Positions 52,734 through 60,898 of a stretch of 64,000 bases of DNA are shown here, piece after piece. The notes below the pieces were generated by a model that worked only from the letters and a program-made list of their open reading frames with translations, was not told the origin of the DNA and did not search any database. The stretch's first letter is position 1; every line of letters starts with the position of its first letter. Source of the DNA: Chryseobacterium sp. H1D6B. GTDB taxonomy: Bacteria; Bacteroidota; Bacteroidia; Flavobacteriales; Weeksellaceae. The position numbers and the translations under genes are program-made. The stretch is from NCBI RefSeq assembly GCF_029892445.1, contig NZ_JARXVJ010000001.1, forward strand, positions 558,001 through 622,000, read 5' to 3'.

Positions 52734-54182
52734 ATGAAATTAAGTTTAGCAATTGTTGCATTAGCACTAGCTGTACCTACAGCAAGTTATGCGCAAGACT
52801 CAACAGCAGTTTCAAATGGAGAATATCCAAATACATTTTCTTCTGGTTCTGCTAATATTTCCCCTTTTACAAATCAATCTAAAAGGTTTAATGACTGGTC
52901 AATCTCAGCTGGTGCGGGTGTTCCCCTAATCCAATCTGCAGATTTAACATCAATAAAAAATGGGAATGGTAAAAACCTTTTTGGTTACTCCGCTTATATA
53001 AGTATTGATAAAGCCATTACTCATGCTTTTGGTCTTAAAATTCAATATGACAGAGGGGAAACAAGACAAGGTTGGTTCAATACCAAAGATGCAGCACCGG
53101 CTAATGCATCAGCTTACCAACAGGTAGGAGCAAGAACTCAATATGATGCGATCTCAATTTTAGGAGATATTAACTTCTCTAACTTACTAAGAAGAGTTGA
53201 TAATCATTCTCCTTACAGATGGGCGCTACACGGATATGCAGGTGTTGGAACAATAGCATACAGAGCTTATCAAAAAGATGAAACAGGACAAAGATTAGCA
53301 ACTGAAATTAAACCTTTCCAATTAGGTTCAATGTTCGCTCAATTCGGAACTGGTTTGAAATTTAAAGTAAACAGAAGAATAGATATCGAAGGTAGATTAA
53401 TGTATGTTGTAACTGGTGATGATGAATTCGATGGTGGAGGTTACAAATACAGTGCTATCAACAAACGTGAAGAGCAGGTATCTGATAATTTCTTCAATGC
53501 AACTTTAGGGGTTTCTCTAAAATTAGGAAAACACGAATCTCACTTAATGTGGCATGATCCATTGCAGGAAATTTATTACAAACTTGATGTTTTAGCTAAT
53601 AAAAACCAAGATATCGAAGTTTGTAAAAAAGGTGATGCAGATAATGACGGAGTTTGTGATGATTGGGACAGACAGTTAGATACTCCTGCTGGTGCAAGAG
53701 TAGATGGTGCTGGTGTTGCTCTTGATACAGATTTAGATGGTGTAATCGACCTTTACGACAAATGTGTTACTGTACCTGGACCTGTTGAAAACAACGGATG
53801 CCCTACTGCAGTGGTAGGACCTGTAAAAGAAGAAGAAAGAACATTAGAAGGAATTGAGTTTGATTTAAATTCAGACAGAATCTTACCTTCAAATACTCCA
53901 ATTCTAAACAATGCAGTTGGTTACATTAATTCATCTAATGGTGCTTACAATGTAATCGGTGCTACTGATACAAGAGCTTCTGAAGCTTATAACCAAAAAT
54001 TATCAGAAAGAAGAGCTAACAGCGTTAAAAACTATCTGATCAAAAATGGTGTTCAGTCTGATAAACTTAATGCAATTGGTAGAGGTAAAAAAGATCTTAA
54101 GTATCCTGAATGTAACCCAGCGACTAAATGTCCTGAATGGAAAAACAGAGCAAACAGAAGAGTTTACTTTGAAGCTAAATAA
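52734..54182 (+). CDS. OmpA family outer-membrane protein
   Basis: 482 residues. A signal peptide (1-20, ASYAQ) precedes a beta-barrel (about 40-290), a thrombospondin type 3 segment (DNDGVCDDWDRQ, about 300-355) and a complete C-terminal OmpA domain (about 370-482) with FDLNSDRILPSN, VIGATDTRASEAYNQKLSERRA and NRANRRVYFEAK, which binds peptidoglycan. It is the likely major porin-like or structural OmpA. Tandem paralogue of the gene just upstream (68-base gap). It is followed by a strong terminator. Confidence 0.93.
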   Translation: MKLSLAIVALALAVPTASYAQDSTAVSNGEYPNTFSSGSANISPFTNQSKRFNDWSISAGAGVPLIQSADLTSIKNGNGKNLFGYSAYISIDKAITHAFGLKIQYDRGETRQGWFNTKDAAPANASAYQQVGARTQYDAISILGDINFSNLLRRVDNHSPYRWALHGYAGVGTIAYRAYQKDETGQRLATEIKPFQLGSMFAQFGTGLKFKVNRRIDIEGRLMYVVTGDDEFDGGGYKYSAINKREEQVSDNFFNATLGVSLKLGKHESHLMWHDPLQEIYYKLDVLANKNQDIEVCKKGDADNDGVCDDWDRQLDTPAGARVDGAGVALDTDLDGVIDLYDKCVTVPGPVENNGCPTAVVGPVKEEERTLEGIEFDLNSDRILPSNTPILNNAVGYINSSNGAYNVIGATDTRASEAYNQKLSERRANSVKNYLIKNGVQSDKLNAIGRGKKDLKYPECNPATKCPEWKNRANRRVYFEAK

Positions 54183-54205
54183 TAGTATTTATTATTAAAT
54201 TATAT

Positions 54206-54235
54206 AAAAGTCATGCATTGCATGACTTTTTTTGT
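54206..54235 (+). terminator. Terminator after the OmpA gene
   Basis: Perfect stem AAAAGTCATGC / GCATGACTTTT (54207-54217 and 54220-54230) with a minimal loop and a T run. Confidence 0.85.
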
Positions 54236-54261
54236 TATAATACTTTCCTTATTTTTACCCA

Positions 54262-56163
54262 ATGATTTCCGCACAAGATTTTCTACAGCTAAAATATGAC
54301 ACCCTCAAACATTTTTGGGGATATAACGCTTTCAGAGATTCTCAAGAAGAAATTATCAATTCTATACTCAACGAAAAAGATACTCTCGTTTTATTACCTA
54401 CAGGAGCTGGAAAATCTTTATGCTATCAGCTTCCTGCATTGCTGAAGGAAGGAACATGTCTTGTCATTTCTCCTTTGCTGGCTTTAATGAAGGATCAAGT
54501 AAATCAACTAAAGTCTAGAGGTATTGAAGCAGAATATTTATCTTCAGAATTAGATGAATTTGACGCCGAAGTGATTTATAACCGTTGTAAAGATGGTTTA
54601 ACAAAGCTTCTTTACGTATCACCGGAAAGATTGACGAATACACAGTTTCTACAAAATATTGAAGAAATTCAATTGTCCTTTATTGCAGTAGATGAAGCGC
54701 ACTGTATTTCAGAATGGGGACAGGATTTTAGGCCAAGCTATCAAAATATTAAGGAGTTTAGAAAAAATGCACTGGATATTCCATGTCTGGCTTTAACGGC
54801 AACAGCGACTCCTAAAGTTTTAGAAGAAATTAAAACCAAACTGGAACTTAAAAATCCTAAGATTGTTCAGAGAAGTTTCAAAAGAGAAAATATTAAAATC
54901 TTCACAGAAGAAGTTTCTGATAAATTTCAAAGAGTATTCGATATCCTCAAATACACCACAAAATCCGGAATTATTTATGTACGGACAAGAAAAGAAGCCG
55001 AACTGCTCGCAGAATATCTTCATAGAAATCAATTAAAGAATGTAGACTTTTTTCATGCCGGATTAACAACAAAAGAAAAGAATGCAAAACAAAATCACTG
55101 GAATAACAGTAATCATAATGTTCTGATTTCAACCAATGCTTTTGGAATGGGAATCGATAAAGACAACGTCCGTTTTGTGATCCACTTTTCCCCTTCTCCT
55201 TCCTTAGAAAATTACTATCAGGAAATTGGAAGATCAGGAAGAGACGGAAAAAAAAGTTTCGCCTTTATGCTCTGGAATAAACAGGAGATTCTAAATTTTG
55301 ACCAAATCTTAAAAAATCAAATTCCAAATAAAGCCGAATTTCAAAAGATAATCAGCTATCTCTACTCTATTTTTCAAATTGCTGAATATGAACTTCCTGA
55401 AAAAGTATTTCAATTAAATACTGCAGGAATTCAAAATTTCACAAAATTATCGACTGCGAAAATTAATAATGTACTGAATTTCCTTCATAATCAGGAGATC
55501 ATTTATTACAATAACAATAAGAGCCTTTCTTCCATAGAACTTCTGATAAAAGCCGATGAAATAGACCAGCTTCCTCAAAAAGATGCTTATTTTATCGAAC
55601 TGCTGCTCCGCGCTGTTTCTGGAATTACTACTCACAAAGTACTGCTCAGCGAACAGCAGGTAAGCAATAAAATAGGAGCCGCTATTCCTTTGATAAAAGA
55701 ACGTCTTAAAGAATTACAGCAGAAAAAATACCTTGAATATATTGATGGTGCTTTGACCAGTGTAAAGTTTTTAAAACCCCGAAATGAAAGAGATGTCAAT
55801 GGAGCTTATTGGAAGCTTTTTGAACACATTCAAAGGAATAAGATCCAGAAATGGGAAGAAATGAAGTTTTTTGTGGAGAATAATGAATACTGTAAGATGA
55901 AACTTATACTCGCCTACTTTGGAGAAAAGGATTCAAAGAACTGCGGGCAGTGTACAGTATGCGAAAAAAACAAACAGTCTATGTTTGGAAAAAATGTCTC
56001 TTTAGAAATCATTAACCTGCTGGCTCAAAAGCCTTCAACCATAGAAGAACTTTCTATACAGCTTAATTTTCACAGGAAAGAAAATATTCTGGAGAATCTC
56101 ATCTATCTTTTAGATGCTGGAAAAGTAAAAATGCTGAATTTCAGAACCTATACTTTAGCTTAA
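54262..56163 (+). CDS. recQ: ATP-dependent DNA helicase RecQ
   Basis: 633 residues. Superfamily 2 helicase core: LPTGAGKSLCYQLPAL (motif I), VDEAHCISEWGQDFRPSY (II), ALTATATP (III), then STNAFGMGIDKDNVRFVIHF and YYQEIGRSGRDGK (V, VI). A zinc cluster follows near residue 550 (a Cys, then CGQCTVC) with a shortened RQC part. There is no recognisable HRDC domain; the C-terminus is a helix-turn-helix-like segment. It unwinds DNA 3' to 5' in recombination and repair. Stop is followed by the repeat array. Confidence 0.94.
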   Translation: MISAQDFLQLKYDTLKHFWGYNAFRDSQEEIINSILNEKDTLVLLPTGAGKSLCYQLPALLKEGTCLVISPLLALMKDQVNQLKSRGIEAEYLSSELDEFDAEVIYNRCKDGLTKLLYVSPERLTNTQFLQNIEEIQLSFIAVDEAHCISEWGQDFRPSYQNIKEFRKNALDIPCLALTATATPKVLEEIKTKLELKNPKIVQRSFKRENIKIFTEEVSDKFQRVFDILKYTTKSGIIYVRTRKEAELLAEYLHRNQLKNVDFFHAGLTTKEKNAKQNHWNNSNHNVLISTNAFGMGIDKDNVRFVIHFSPSPSLENYYQEIGRSGRDGKKSFAFMLWNKQEILNFDQILKNQIPNKAEFQKIISYLYSIFQIAEYELPEKVFQLNTAGIQNFTKLSTAKINNVLNFLHNQEIIYYNNNKSLSSIELLIKADEIDQLPQKDAYFIELLLRAVSGITTHKVLLSEQQVSNKIGAAIPLIKERLKELQQKKYLEYIDGALTSVKFLKPRNERDVNGAYWKLFEHIQRNKIQKWEEMKFFVENNEYCKMKLILAYFGEKDSKNCGQCTVCEKNKQSMFGKNVSLEIINLLAQKPSTIEELSIQLNFHRKENILENLIYLLDAGKVKMLNFRTYTLA

Positions 56164-57040
56164 ATTGATTTTTGCTCAGACTTGTCATTTTGACAAAGGA
56201 GAAATCTATCTCTTTACAATTCATATTTTAATTAATGAGATTCTTCACTGCGTTTTGAATGACAAAATTAAGAAGTTTGTAAAGCCTATCAGTCTGTCAT
56301 TTCGACGAAGGAGAAACCTCATTCAAATACAGTATTACATTTTAATTGATGAGATTCTTCTCTGCGTTCTGAATGATAAAATTAAGAAGTTTGTAAAGCC
56401 TCCAATAAATCTATCAGTCTGTCATTTCGACGAAGGAGAAACCTCATTCAAATACAGTATTACATTTTAATTGATGAGATTCTTCTCTGCGTTCTGAATG
56501 ATAAAATTAAGAAGTTTGTAAAGCCTCCAATAAATTTATCAGTCTGTCATTTCGACGAAGGAGAAATCTCATTCAAACACAGTATTACATTTTAATTGAT
56601 GAAATTCTTCACTACGTTCTGAATGACAAAATTAAGAAGTTTGTAAAGCCTCCAATAAATCTATCAGTCTGCCATTTCGACGAAGGAGAAATCTCATTCA
56701 AACACAGTATTACATTTTAATTGATGAGATTCTTCTCTGCGTTCTGAATGACAAAATTAAGAAGTTGGTAAAGCCTCCAATAAATCTATCAGTCTGTCAT
56801 TTCGACGAAGGAGAAATCTCATTCAAACACAGTATTACATTTTAATTAATGAGATTCTTCACTGCGTTCTGAATGACAAAATTAAGAAGTTTGTAAAGCC
56901 TCCAATAAATCTATCAGTCTGTCATTTCGACGAAGGAGAAATCTTATTCAAAAACAATATCTTAATCTATTTAATAAGATTCTTCATTACACTGCGCTCC
57001 ATCCTGAATAACAAAACGAAATATTAATTCAATTGATTTA
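56164..57040. repeat. Array of seven ~125-bp tandem repeats, each with internal dyad
   Basis: Units begin with (T)GTCATTTCGACGAAGGAGAA at 56184, 56295, 56421, 56546, 56671, 56796 and 56921. Spacing is 111, 126, 125, 125, 125 and 125 bases. Each unit ends in a near-complementary arm (GAGATTCTTC...TGAATGACA), so each can form a long imperfect stem-loop of about 85 bases, followed by a linker AAAATTAAGAAGTTTGTAAA. Outer copies (first and last) are the most diverged. It fills the gap between recQ and fmt; reading frames seen in it are repeats, not genes. Confidence 0.9.
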
Positions 57041-57064
57041 CTTTTAAAATTCTCATAATAAGAA

Positions 57065-57072
57065 TATCTTTG
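57065..57072 (+). promoter_or_regulatory. -7 promoter element directly before fmt
   Basis: TATCTTTG, an exact TAnnTTTG match ending four bases before the fmt ATG at 57077, so the transcript would begin at or within the start codon (leaderless). Confidence 0.5.
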
Positions 57073-57076
57073 CAGT

Positions 57077-58024
57077 ATGAAATCATTAAAAGTAGTATTT
57101 TTAGGTACTCCTGAGTTTGCAAAAACTTCATTGGAAGCTATCCATCAATCTCATCACGAAGTGGCAGGTGTAGTTACTGTTGCTGATAAAGCAAGCGGAC
57201 GCGGCCAAAAGATCAACCAGTCTCCAGTAAAAATATACGCTGTAGAAAACCAGATTCCCGTTTTTCAGCCTGAAAAATTAAGAAATCCCGAGTTTTTAGA
57301 AGAGCTTAAAAAATTAGATGCTGATGTTTTCGTAGTCGTAGCTTTCAGAATGATGCCTAAAATCCTTTTTGAAATGCCTAAACTTGGAACTTTTAATCTC
57401 CATGCTTCACTCCTTCCTGATTACAGAGGAGCTGCTCCTATTAACTATGCTGTTATCAATGGAGAAGAAAAAACAGGTGCTACTACATTTTTTATCAATG
57501 AAAAAATAGACGAAGGAAATATTCTGCTGCAGGAAGAATTAAAGATACTGCCAGATGAAAATGCAGGAAGCCTTCATGACAGATTAATGGAAATGGGTTC
57601 AAAACTGGTGGTAAAAACCCTTGATGGATTAGCCGAAAATACAATTCAGGAAAAACCTCAGCCACATGTTGAACATCCAAAAAATGCTTATAAAATTTTC
57701 AAAGAAGATACAAGAATAGACTGGACTAAAAATTCAAAAGAAGTCCACCAGTTTATTTTAGGTATGTCTCCTTATCCTGCTGCTTTCACTACATTGAAAA
57801 TTGGAGAAGAAGAAAAAGGATTGAAAATATTCAATGGAAAATATGAAATTTTAAATCACAGTAAAACCCCTGGAACATTAGAAATCTCTAAAAATGATTT
57901 TAAAATTTACACACCAGACGGATTTTACGAGCCTTCAGAACTGCAGCTGGAAGGAAAAAAAAGAATGACTATTAAAGATTTACTGAACGGATTCAGAAAT
58001 TTTGACGAAATAAAAATGGCTTGA
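57077..58024 (+). CDS. fmt: Methionyl-tRNA formyltransferase
   Basis: 315 residues. It formylates initiator Met-tRNA with 10-formyl-THF. VFLGTPEFAKTSLEAI, FNLHASLLPDYRGAAPINYAVI with catalytic Asn and His, and FFINEKIDEGNILLQE are the family motifs; the C-terminal OB-like domain follows from about 205. It lies just after the repeat array and is convergent with ribB. The terminator stem begins within its last codons. Confidence 0.96.
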   Translation: MKSLKVVFLGTPEFAKTSLEAIHQSHHEVAGVVTVADKASGRGQKINQSPVKIYAVENQIPVFQPEKLRNPEFLEELKKLDADVFVVVAFRMMPKILFEMPKLGTFNLHASLLPDYRGAAPINYAVINGEEKTGATTFFINEKIDEGNILLQEELKILPDENAGSLHDRLMEMGSKLVVKTLDGLAENTIQEKPQPHVEHPKNAYKIFKEDTRIDWTKNSKEVHQFILGMSPYPAAFTTLKIGEEEKGLKIFNGKYEILNHSKTPGTLEISKNDFKIYTPDGFYEPSELQLEGKKRMTIKDLLNGFRNFDEIKMA

Positions 58025-58046
58025 TTAAATCAAGCCATTTTTTTAT
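58013..58046. terminator. Bidirectional terminator between fmt and ribB
   Basis: AAATGGCTTGA / TCAAGCCATTT (58014-58024 and 58030-58040) with a 5-base loop. The fmt stop codon lies in the 5' arm. Confidence 0.8.
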
Positions 58047-59168
58047 TTATAATTGAACCAATTCGGTTACTTCTACATCATATCCTCCAACTTGAGGTCT
58101 TACATCAGGATTCTGAGTAATTACTTTGAATTTATTAATTCCTAAGTTTTTTAAAATCTGAGTTCCAATCCCATAATCTCTATAATTATAAGCTAAAGTA
58201 GGACGCTGCTCCTGACCGTCTTGATAGTCTAAAAACTGCTGCAATTTTTTCAATGTATTCTCAGAATTAGAAACGTTATTAATGAAAATAACTACTCCTT
58301 TTCCTGCTTCATTGATCATACTCGTTACTTTCTCCAATAAAGGTTTTTCACCATTGTTTAATCTGGTCAAAACATCAAAATAAGAATCAGAAGACTGAAC
58401 TCTTACTAAAACAGGTTCATCAACAGTCCAGGTTCCTTTTGTTAAAGCAAAATGAATCTGTTCATTCGAAGTTTCTCTGAAAGCATAGAAGTCAAATTCT
58501 CCATAATAGGTTTTCACTTTTCTTTCTTCGATTCTATCGATAAGATTTCCTTTTTTAAGCTGATAATGAATTAAGTCTTCAATAGAAACAATTTTCATAT
58601 CATGTTTCTGAGCGAAAGCATACAAATCCGGTAAACGGGACATGGTTCCGTCTTCATTCATGATCTCACAGATAACACCGCCTTCTTTCAATCCTGATAA
58701 CTGAGTAAGATCGATCGCCGCCTCAGTATGACCTGCTCTTTTCAATACACCTCCTTTTTTTGCACGAAGCGGGAAAATGTGGCCGGGTCTCATGAAATCT
58801 GTAGGTTTTGATTTTTCATCCATCAAAGCTAAGATCGTCTTTGCTCTGTCTCCTGCAGAAATACCTGTAGAGGTACCATTTCCTAAAAGGTCAACAGATA
58901 CTGTGAAAGCAGTTTCTTTAGGATCGCTGCTTCGGCTCACCATAATATCTAAGCCTAATTCATCACATCTTTTTTCAGGAAGCGGCATACAGATAAGCCC
59001 TCTTCCGTGAACGGCCATAAAGTTTATGATTTCTGGAGTCGTAAGTTCAGCAGCGCAAAGAAAATCACCTTCGTTTTCTCTGTTTTCATCATCTACTACT
59101 ATGATTATTTTACCATTTTTAAGGTCTTCAATAGCCTCTGGAATAGTATTTAATTTAATATCAGACAT
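58047..59168 (-). CDS. ribB: 3,4-dihydroxy-2-butanone 4-phosphate synthase with degenerate GTP cyclohydrolase II domain
   Basis: 373 residues. The N-terminal DHBP synthase domain (about 1-205) has VVDDENRENEGDF, RPGHIFPLRAKKGGVLKRAGHTEAA and GGVICEIMNEDG, complete for making the four-carbon riboflavin precursor from ribulose 5-phosphate. The C-terminal half keeps the GTP cyclohydrolase II fold (EPVLVRVQSSDSYFDVL, YRDYGIGTQILKNLG) but lacks the zinc-binding cysteines (CLTGDVFGS.RCDCG in active enzymes), so a working RibA activity is unlikely here. A TATCTTTG promoter lies at 59187-59194 (minus). Confidence 0.92.
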   Translation of the reverse strand: MSDIKLNTIPEAIEDLKNGKIIIVVDDENRENEGDFLCAAELTTPEIINFMAVHGRGLICMPLPEKRCDELGLDIMVSRSSDPKETAFTVSVDLLGNGTSTGISAGDRAKTILALMDEKSKPTDFMRPGHIFPLRAKKGGVLKRAGHTEAAIDLTQLSGLKEGGVICEIMNEDGTMSRLPDLYAFAQKHDMKIVSIEDLIHYQLKKGNLIDRIEERKVKTYYGEFDFYAFRETSNEQIHFALTKGTWTVDEPVLVRVQSSDSYFDVLTRLNNGEKPLLEKVTSMINEAGKGVVIFINNVSNSENTLKKLQQFLDYQDGQEQRPTLAYNYRDYGIGTQILKNLGINKFKVITQNPDVRPQVGGYDVEVTELVQL

Positions 59169-59186
59169 TTTTACTTAAAATTTAGG

Positions 59187-59194
59187 CAAAGATA
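59187..59194 (-). promoter_or_regulatory. -7 promoter element of ribB
   Basis: TATCTTTG on the minus strand, an exact TAnnTTTG match, 18 bases before the start codon. No FMN-riboswitch-like leader fits in this short space. Confidence 0.5.
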
Positions 59195-59231
59195 CTCACA
59201 AAATAAGCATCTGCCAATTAATATAAAAGGT

Positions 59232-60239
59232 TTATTGAGCAGTAGATAAAGAGTCAGTTGCTTTTCTGAAAATGTCGTAAGATTCAAGTCTTTTATGATG
59301 ATCATAAATGTGAGAATTAATAATTAATTCATCAACATTGAATTTATCCTGAAAACTTTTAAGCTTCTCTTGAATTTCATTCTGATCACCGATAAAGCTG
59401 TATCTCAATTTCTGCAGTACAGCCCCTTTCTCCATTGGAGACCAGATATCATCCATATCATCTACCGGCGGTGAAAATGGTTTTCTGTCATTTCTCACAA
59501 TATTGATGAAAGCCTGAAACAAAGTAGTAGAAAGTTTATGGGCTTCCTGTGAAGTTGTGGCTGCAATTCCATTTACACACGCAAGAATATAGGGTTGAGC
59601 TAATTGTTTTGAGGGCTCAAAATGCTCTCTATAAATATTGAAGGCCATTTCCATCTGTTCAGGGGCAAAATGTCCCGCAAAAGCATATGGAAGACCTAGC
59701 TCCGCCGCCAGCCATGCGCTGTCTGTACTGGAACCCAGCATATAAAGAGGAATATCTAATCCTTCACCGGGAATAGCGCGGACTAAAGCATTTGAATTCT
59801 CTTTAGAAAAATATTTCTGCAGTTCTAAAATTTGTCTCGGAAACTGTTCGTTGATAATGGCAGGATTTCTTCCTAAGGCCTGCGCCGTTAAGCCGTCTGT
59901 TCCGGGAGCTCTGCCCAGCCCCAGATCAATTCTTCCCGGAAAAAGAGATTCCAATGTTCCGAATTGTTCAGCGATCACTAAAGAACTGTGGTTAGGAAGC
60001 ATAATTCCTCCCGACCCTACTCTTATTTTTTTTGTACCATTGGCGATAAAACCGATTAGAACAGAAGTTGCAGAACTGGCAATACTTTCCATATTGTGGT
60101 GTTCAGCAAGCCAAAATCTTTTATAGTTTAAATTCTCAGTATGGTTTGCTAAAGACAAACTGTCCTGAAAACTGTCGTGGATAATTTTACCCTGTTTTAC
60201 AGGAGCAAGGTCTAAAACAGATATTTCAAAATTTTTCAT
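59232..60239 (-). CDS. LLM-class flavin-dependent oxidoreductase
   Basis: 335 residues in a single luciferase-like (alpha/beta barrel) domain. The N-terminal EISVLDLAPV, the RFWLAEHHN motif, VGSGGIMLPNHS and RIDLGLGRAPGTDGL are typical of the MsnO8-type LLM family of flavin-dependent monooxygenases or oxidoreductases. The substrate is unknown. It is a single gene with a TAAATTTG element at 60275-60282 (minus). Confidence 0.9.
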   Translation of the reverse strand: MKNFEISVLDLAPVKQGKIIHDSFQDSLSLANHTENLNYKRFWLAEHHNMESIASSATSVLIGFIANGTKKIRVGSGGIMLPNHSSLVIAEQFGTLESLFPGRIDLGLGRAPGTDGLTAQALGRNPAIINEQFPRQILELQKYFSKENSNALVRAIPGEGLDIPLYMLGSSTDSAWLAAELGLPYAFAGHFAPEQMEMAFNIYREHFEPSKQLAQPYILACVNGIAATTSQEAHKLSTTLFQAFINIVRNDRKPFSPPVDDMDDIWSPMEKGAVLQKLRYSFIGDQNEIQEKLKSFQDKFNVDELIINSHIYDHHKRLESYDIFRKATDSLSTAQ

Positions 60240-60274
60240 TCTTTTTTAAATTTTTCATTTGAAAAAATTCTAAA

Positions 60275-60282
60275 CAAATTTA
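60275..60282 (-). promoter_or_regulatory. -7 promoter element of the LLM oxidoreductase gene
   Basis: TAAATTTG on the minus strand, an exact TAnnTTTG match, 35 bases from the start codon. Confidence 0.45.
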
Positions 60283-60439
60283 AGACATCTAAACTGCATT
60301 AGTTACTTTTTGTAATTGATAGGATGGATTAGGCAGTTCAGGAAAAAACTATTACAAAATTTATATAGTTGTTTATTTTTTGTGTAATTGAAAATTAAAT
60401 ATTTTATTTGTAAATTAATAATCTTAGTTAGAAACTAAC

Positions 60440-60877
60440 ATGAAAAACTTTTACATGCTTATTATTTCTTTTCTCTTAATAAGTTGTTCCTTTAACCAGA
60501 CTTTTTCAAATAGAGAATCTGATAAAAAAGATGCAGAAGAAATCTCAAAAAAATTTTACTGGGAATTAAAATACGGCAGTAATCAGGATAAGATTTATGA
60601 ATTATTTAGTAATAAGTTTTTTGAGGTAACAAGTAAAGAAAAACTGGATCAGATGAATACGGTCTCTCAGAACGAAATTGGACCCATCCAAGAATATAAT
60701 CTTATAAAATGGGAAACCCTCGTTGTAAAAGGCAGTAATGCCCGAAGTCAATATCTCCTAATATACGATGTTAAAAGAACAAATGGCAAAACCGAAGAAA
60801 CATTCTCAATGAATAAAGAGAATGGCGAAATTAAAATTATAGGATATAGAATCAACCAGAATTTATTAGATAAATAA
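60440..60877 (+). CDS. Hypothetical lipoprotein (possibly DUF4019-like)
   Basis: 145 residues. A lipoprotein signal (ISFLLISCSFNQ, Cys about residue 16) precedes a small alpha+beta domain with DAEEISKKFYWELKYGSNQDKIYELFSNKFFE, reminiscent of the NTF2-like or DUF4019 families. That match is weak. The function is unknown. It lies alone, convergent with the Pif1-like helicase gene (21-base gap). Confidence 0.7.
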   Translation: MKNFYMLIISFLLISCSFNQTFSNRESDKKDAEEISKKFYWELKYGSNQDKIYELFSNKFFEVTSKEKLDQMNTVSQNEIGPIQEYNLIKWETLVVKGSNARSQYLLIYDVKRTNGKTEETFSMNKENGEIKIIGYRINQNLLDK

Positions 60878-60898
60878 ATGCATGATTGAAAATCTATA

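Noticed and set aside
56165-56470. A 101-residue frame after recQ
   Set aside because: It runs through two repeat units and shows the same peptide twice; it is a by-product of the tandem repeats.
56164-57040. Possible CRISPR array
   Set aside because: Units are ~125 bases and nearly identical throughout, with no short repeat and unique spacer pattern and no cas genes nearby.
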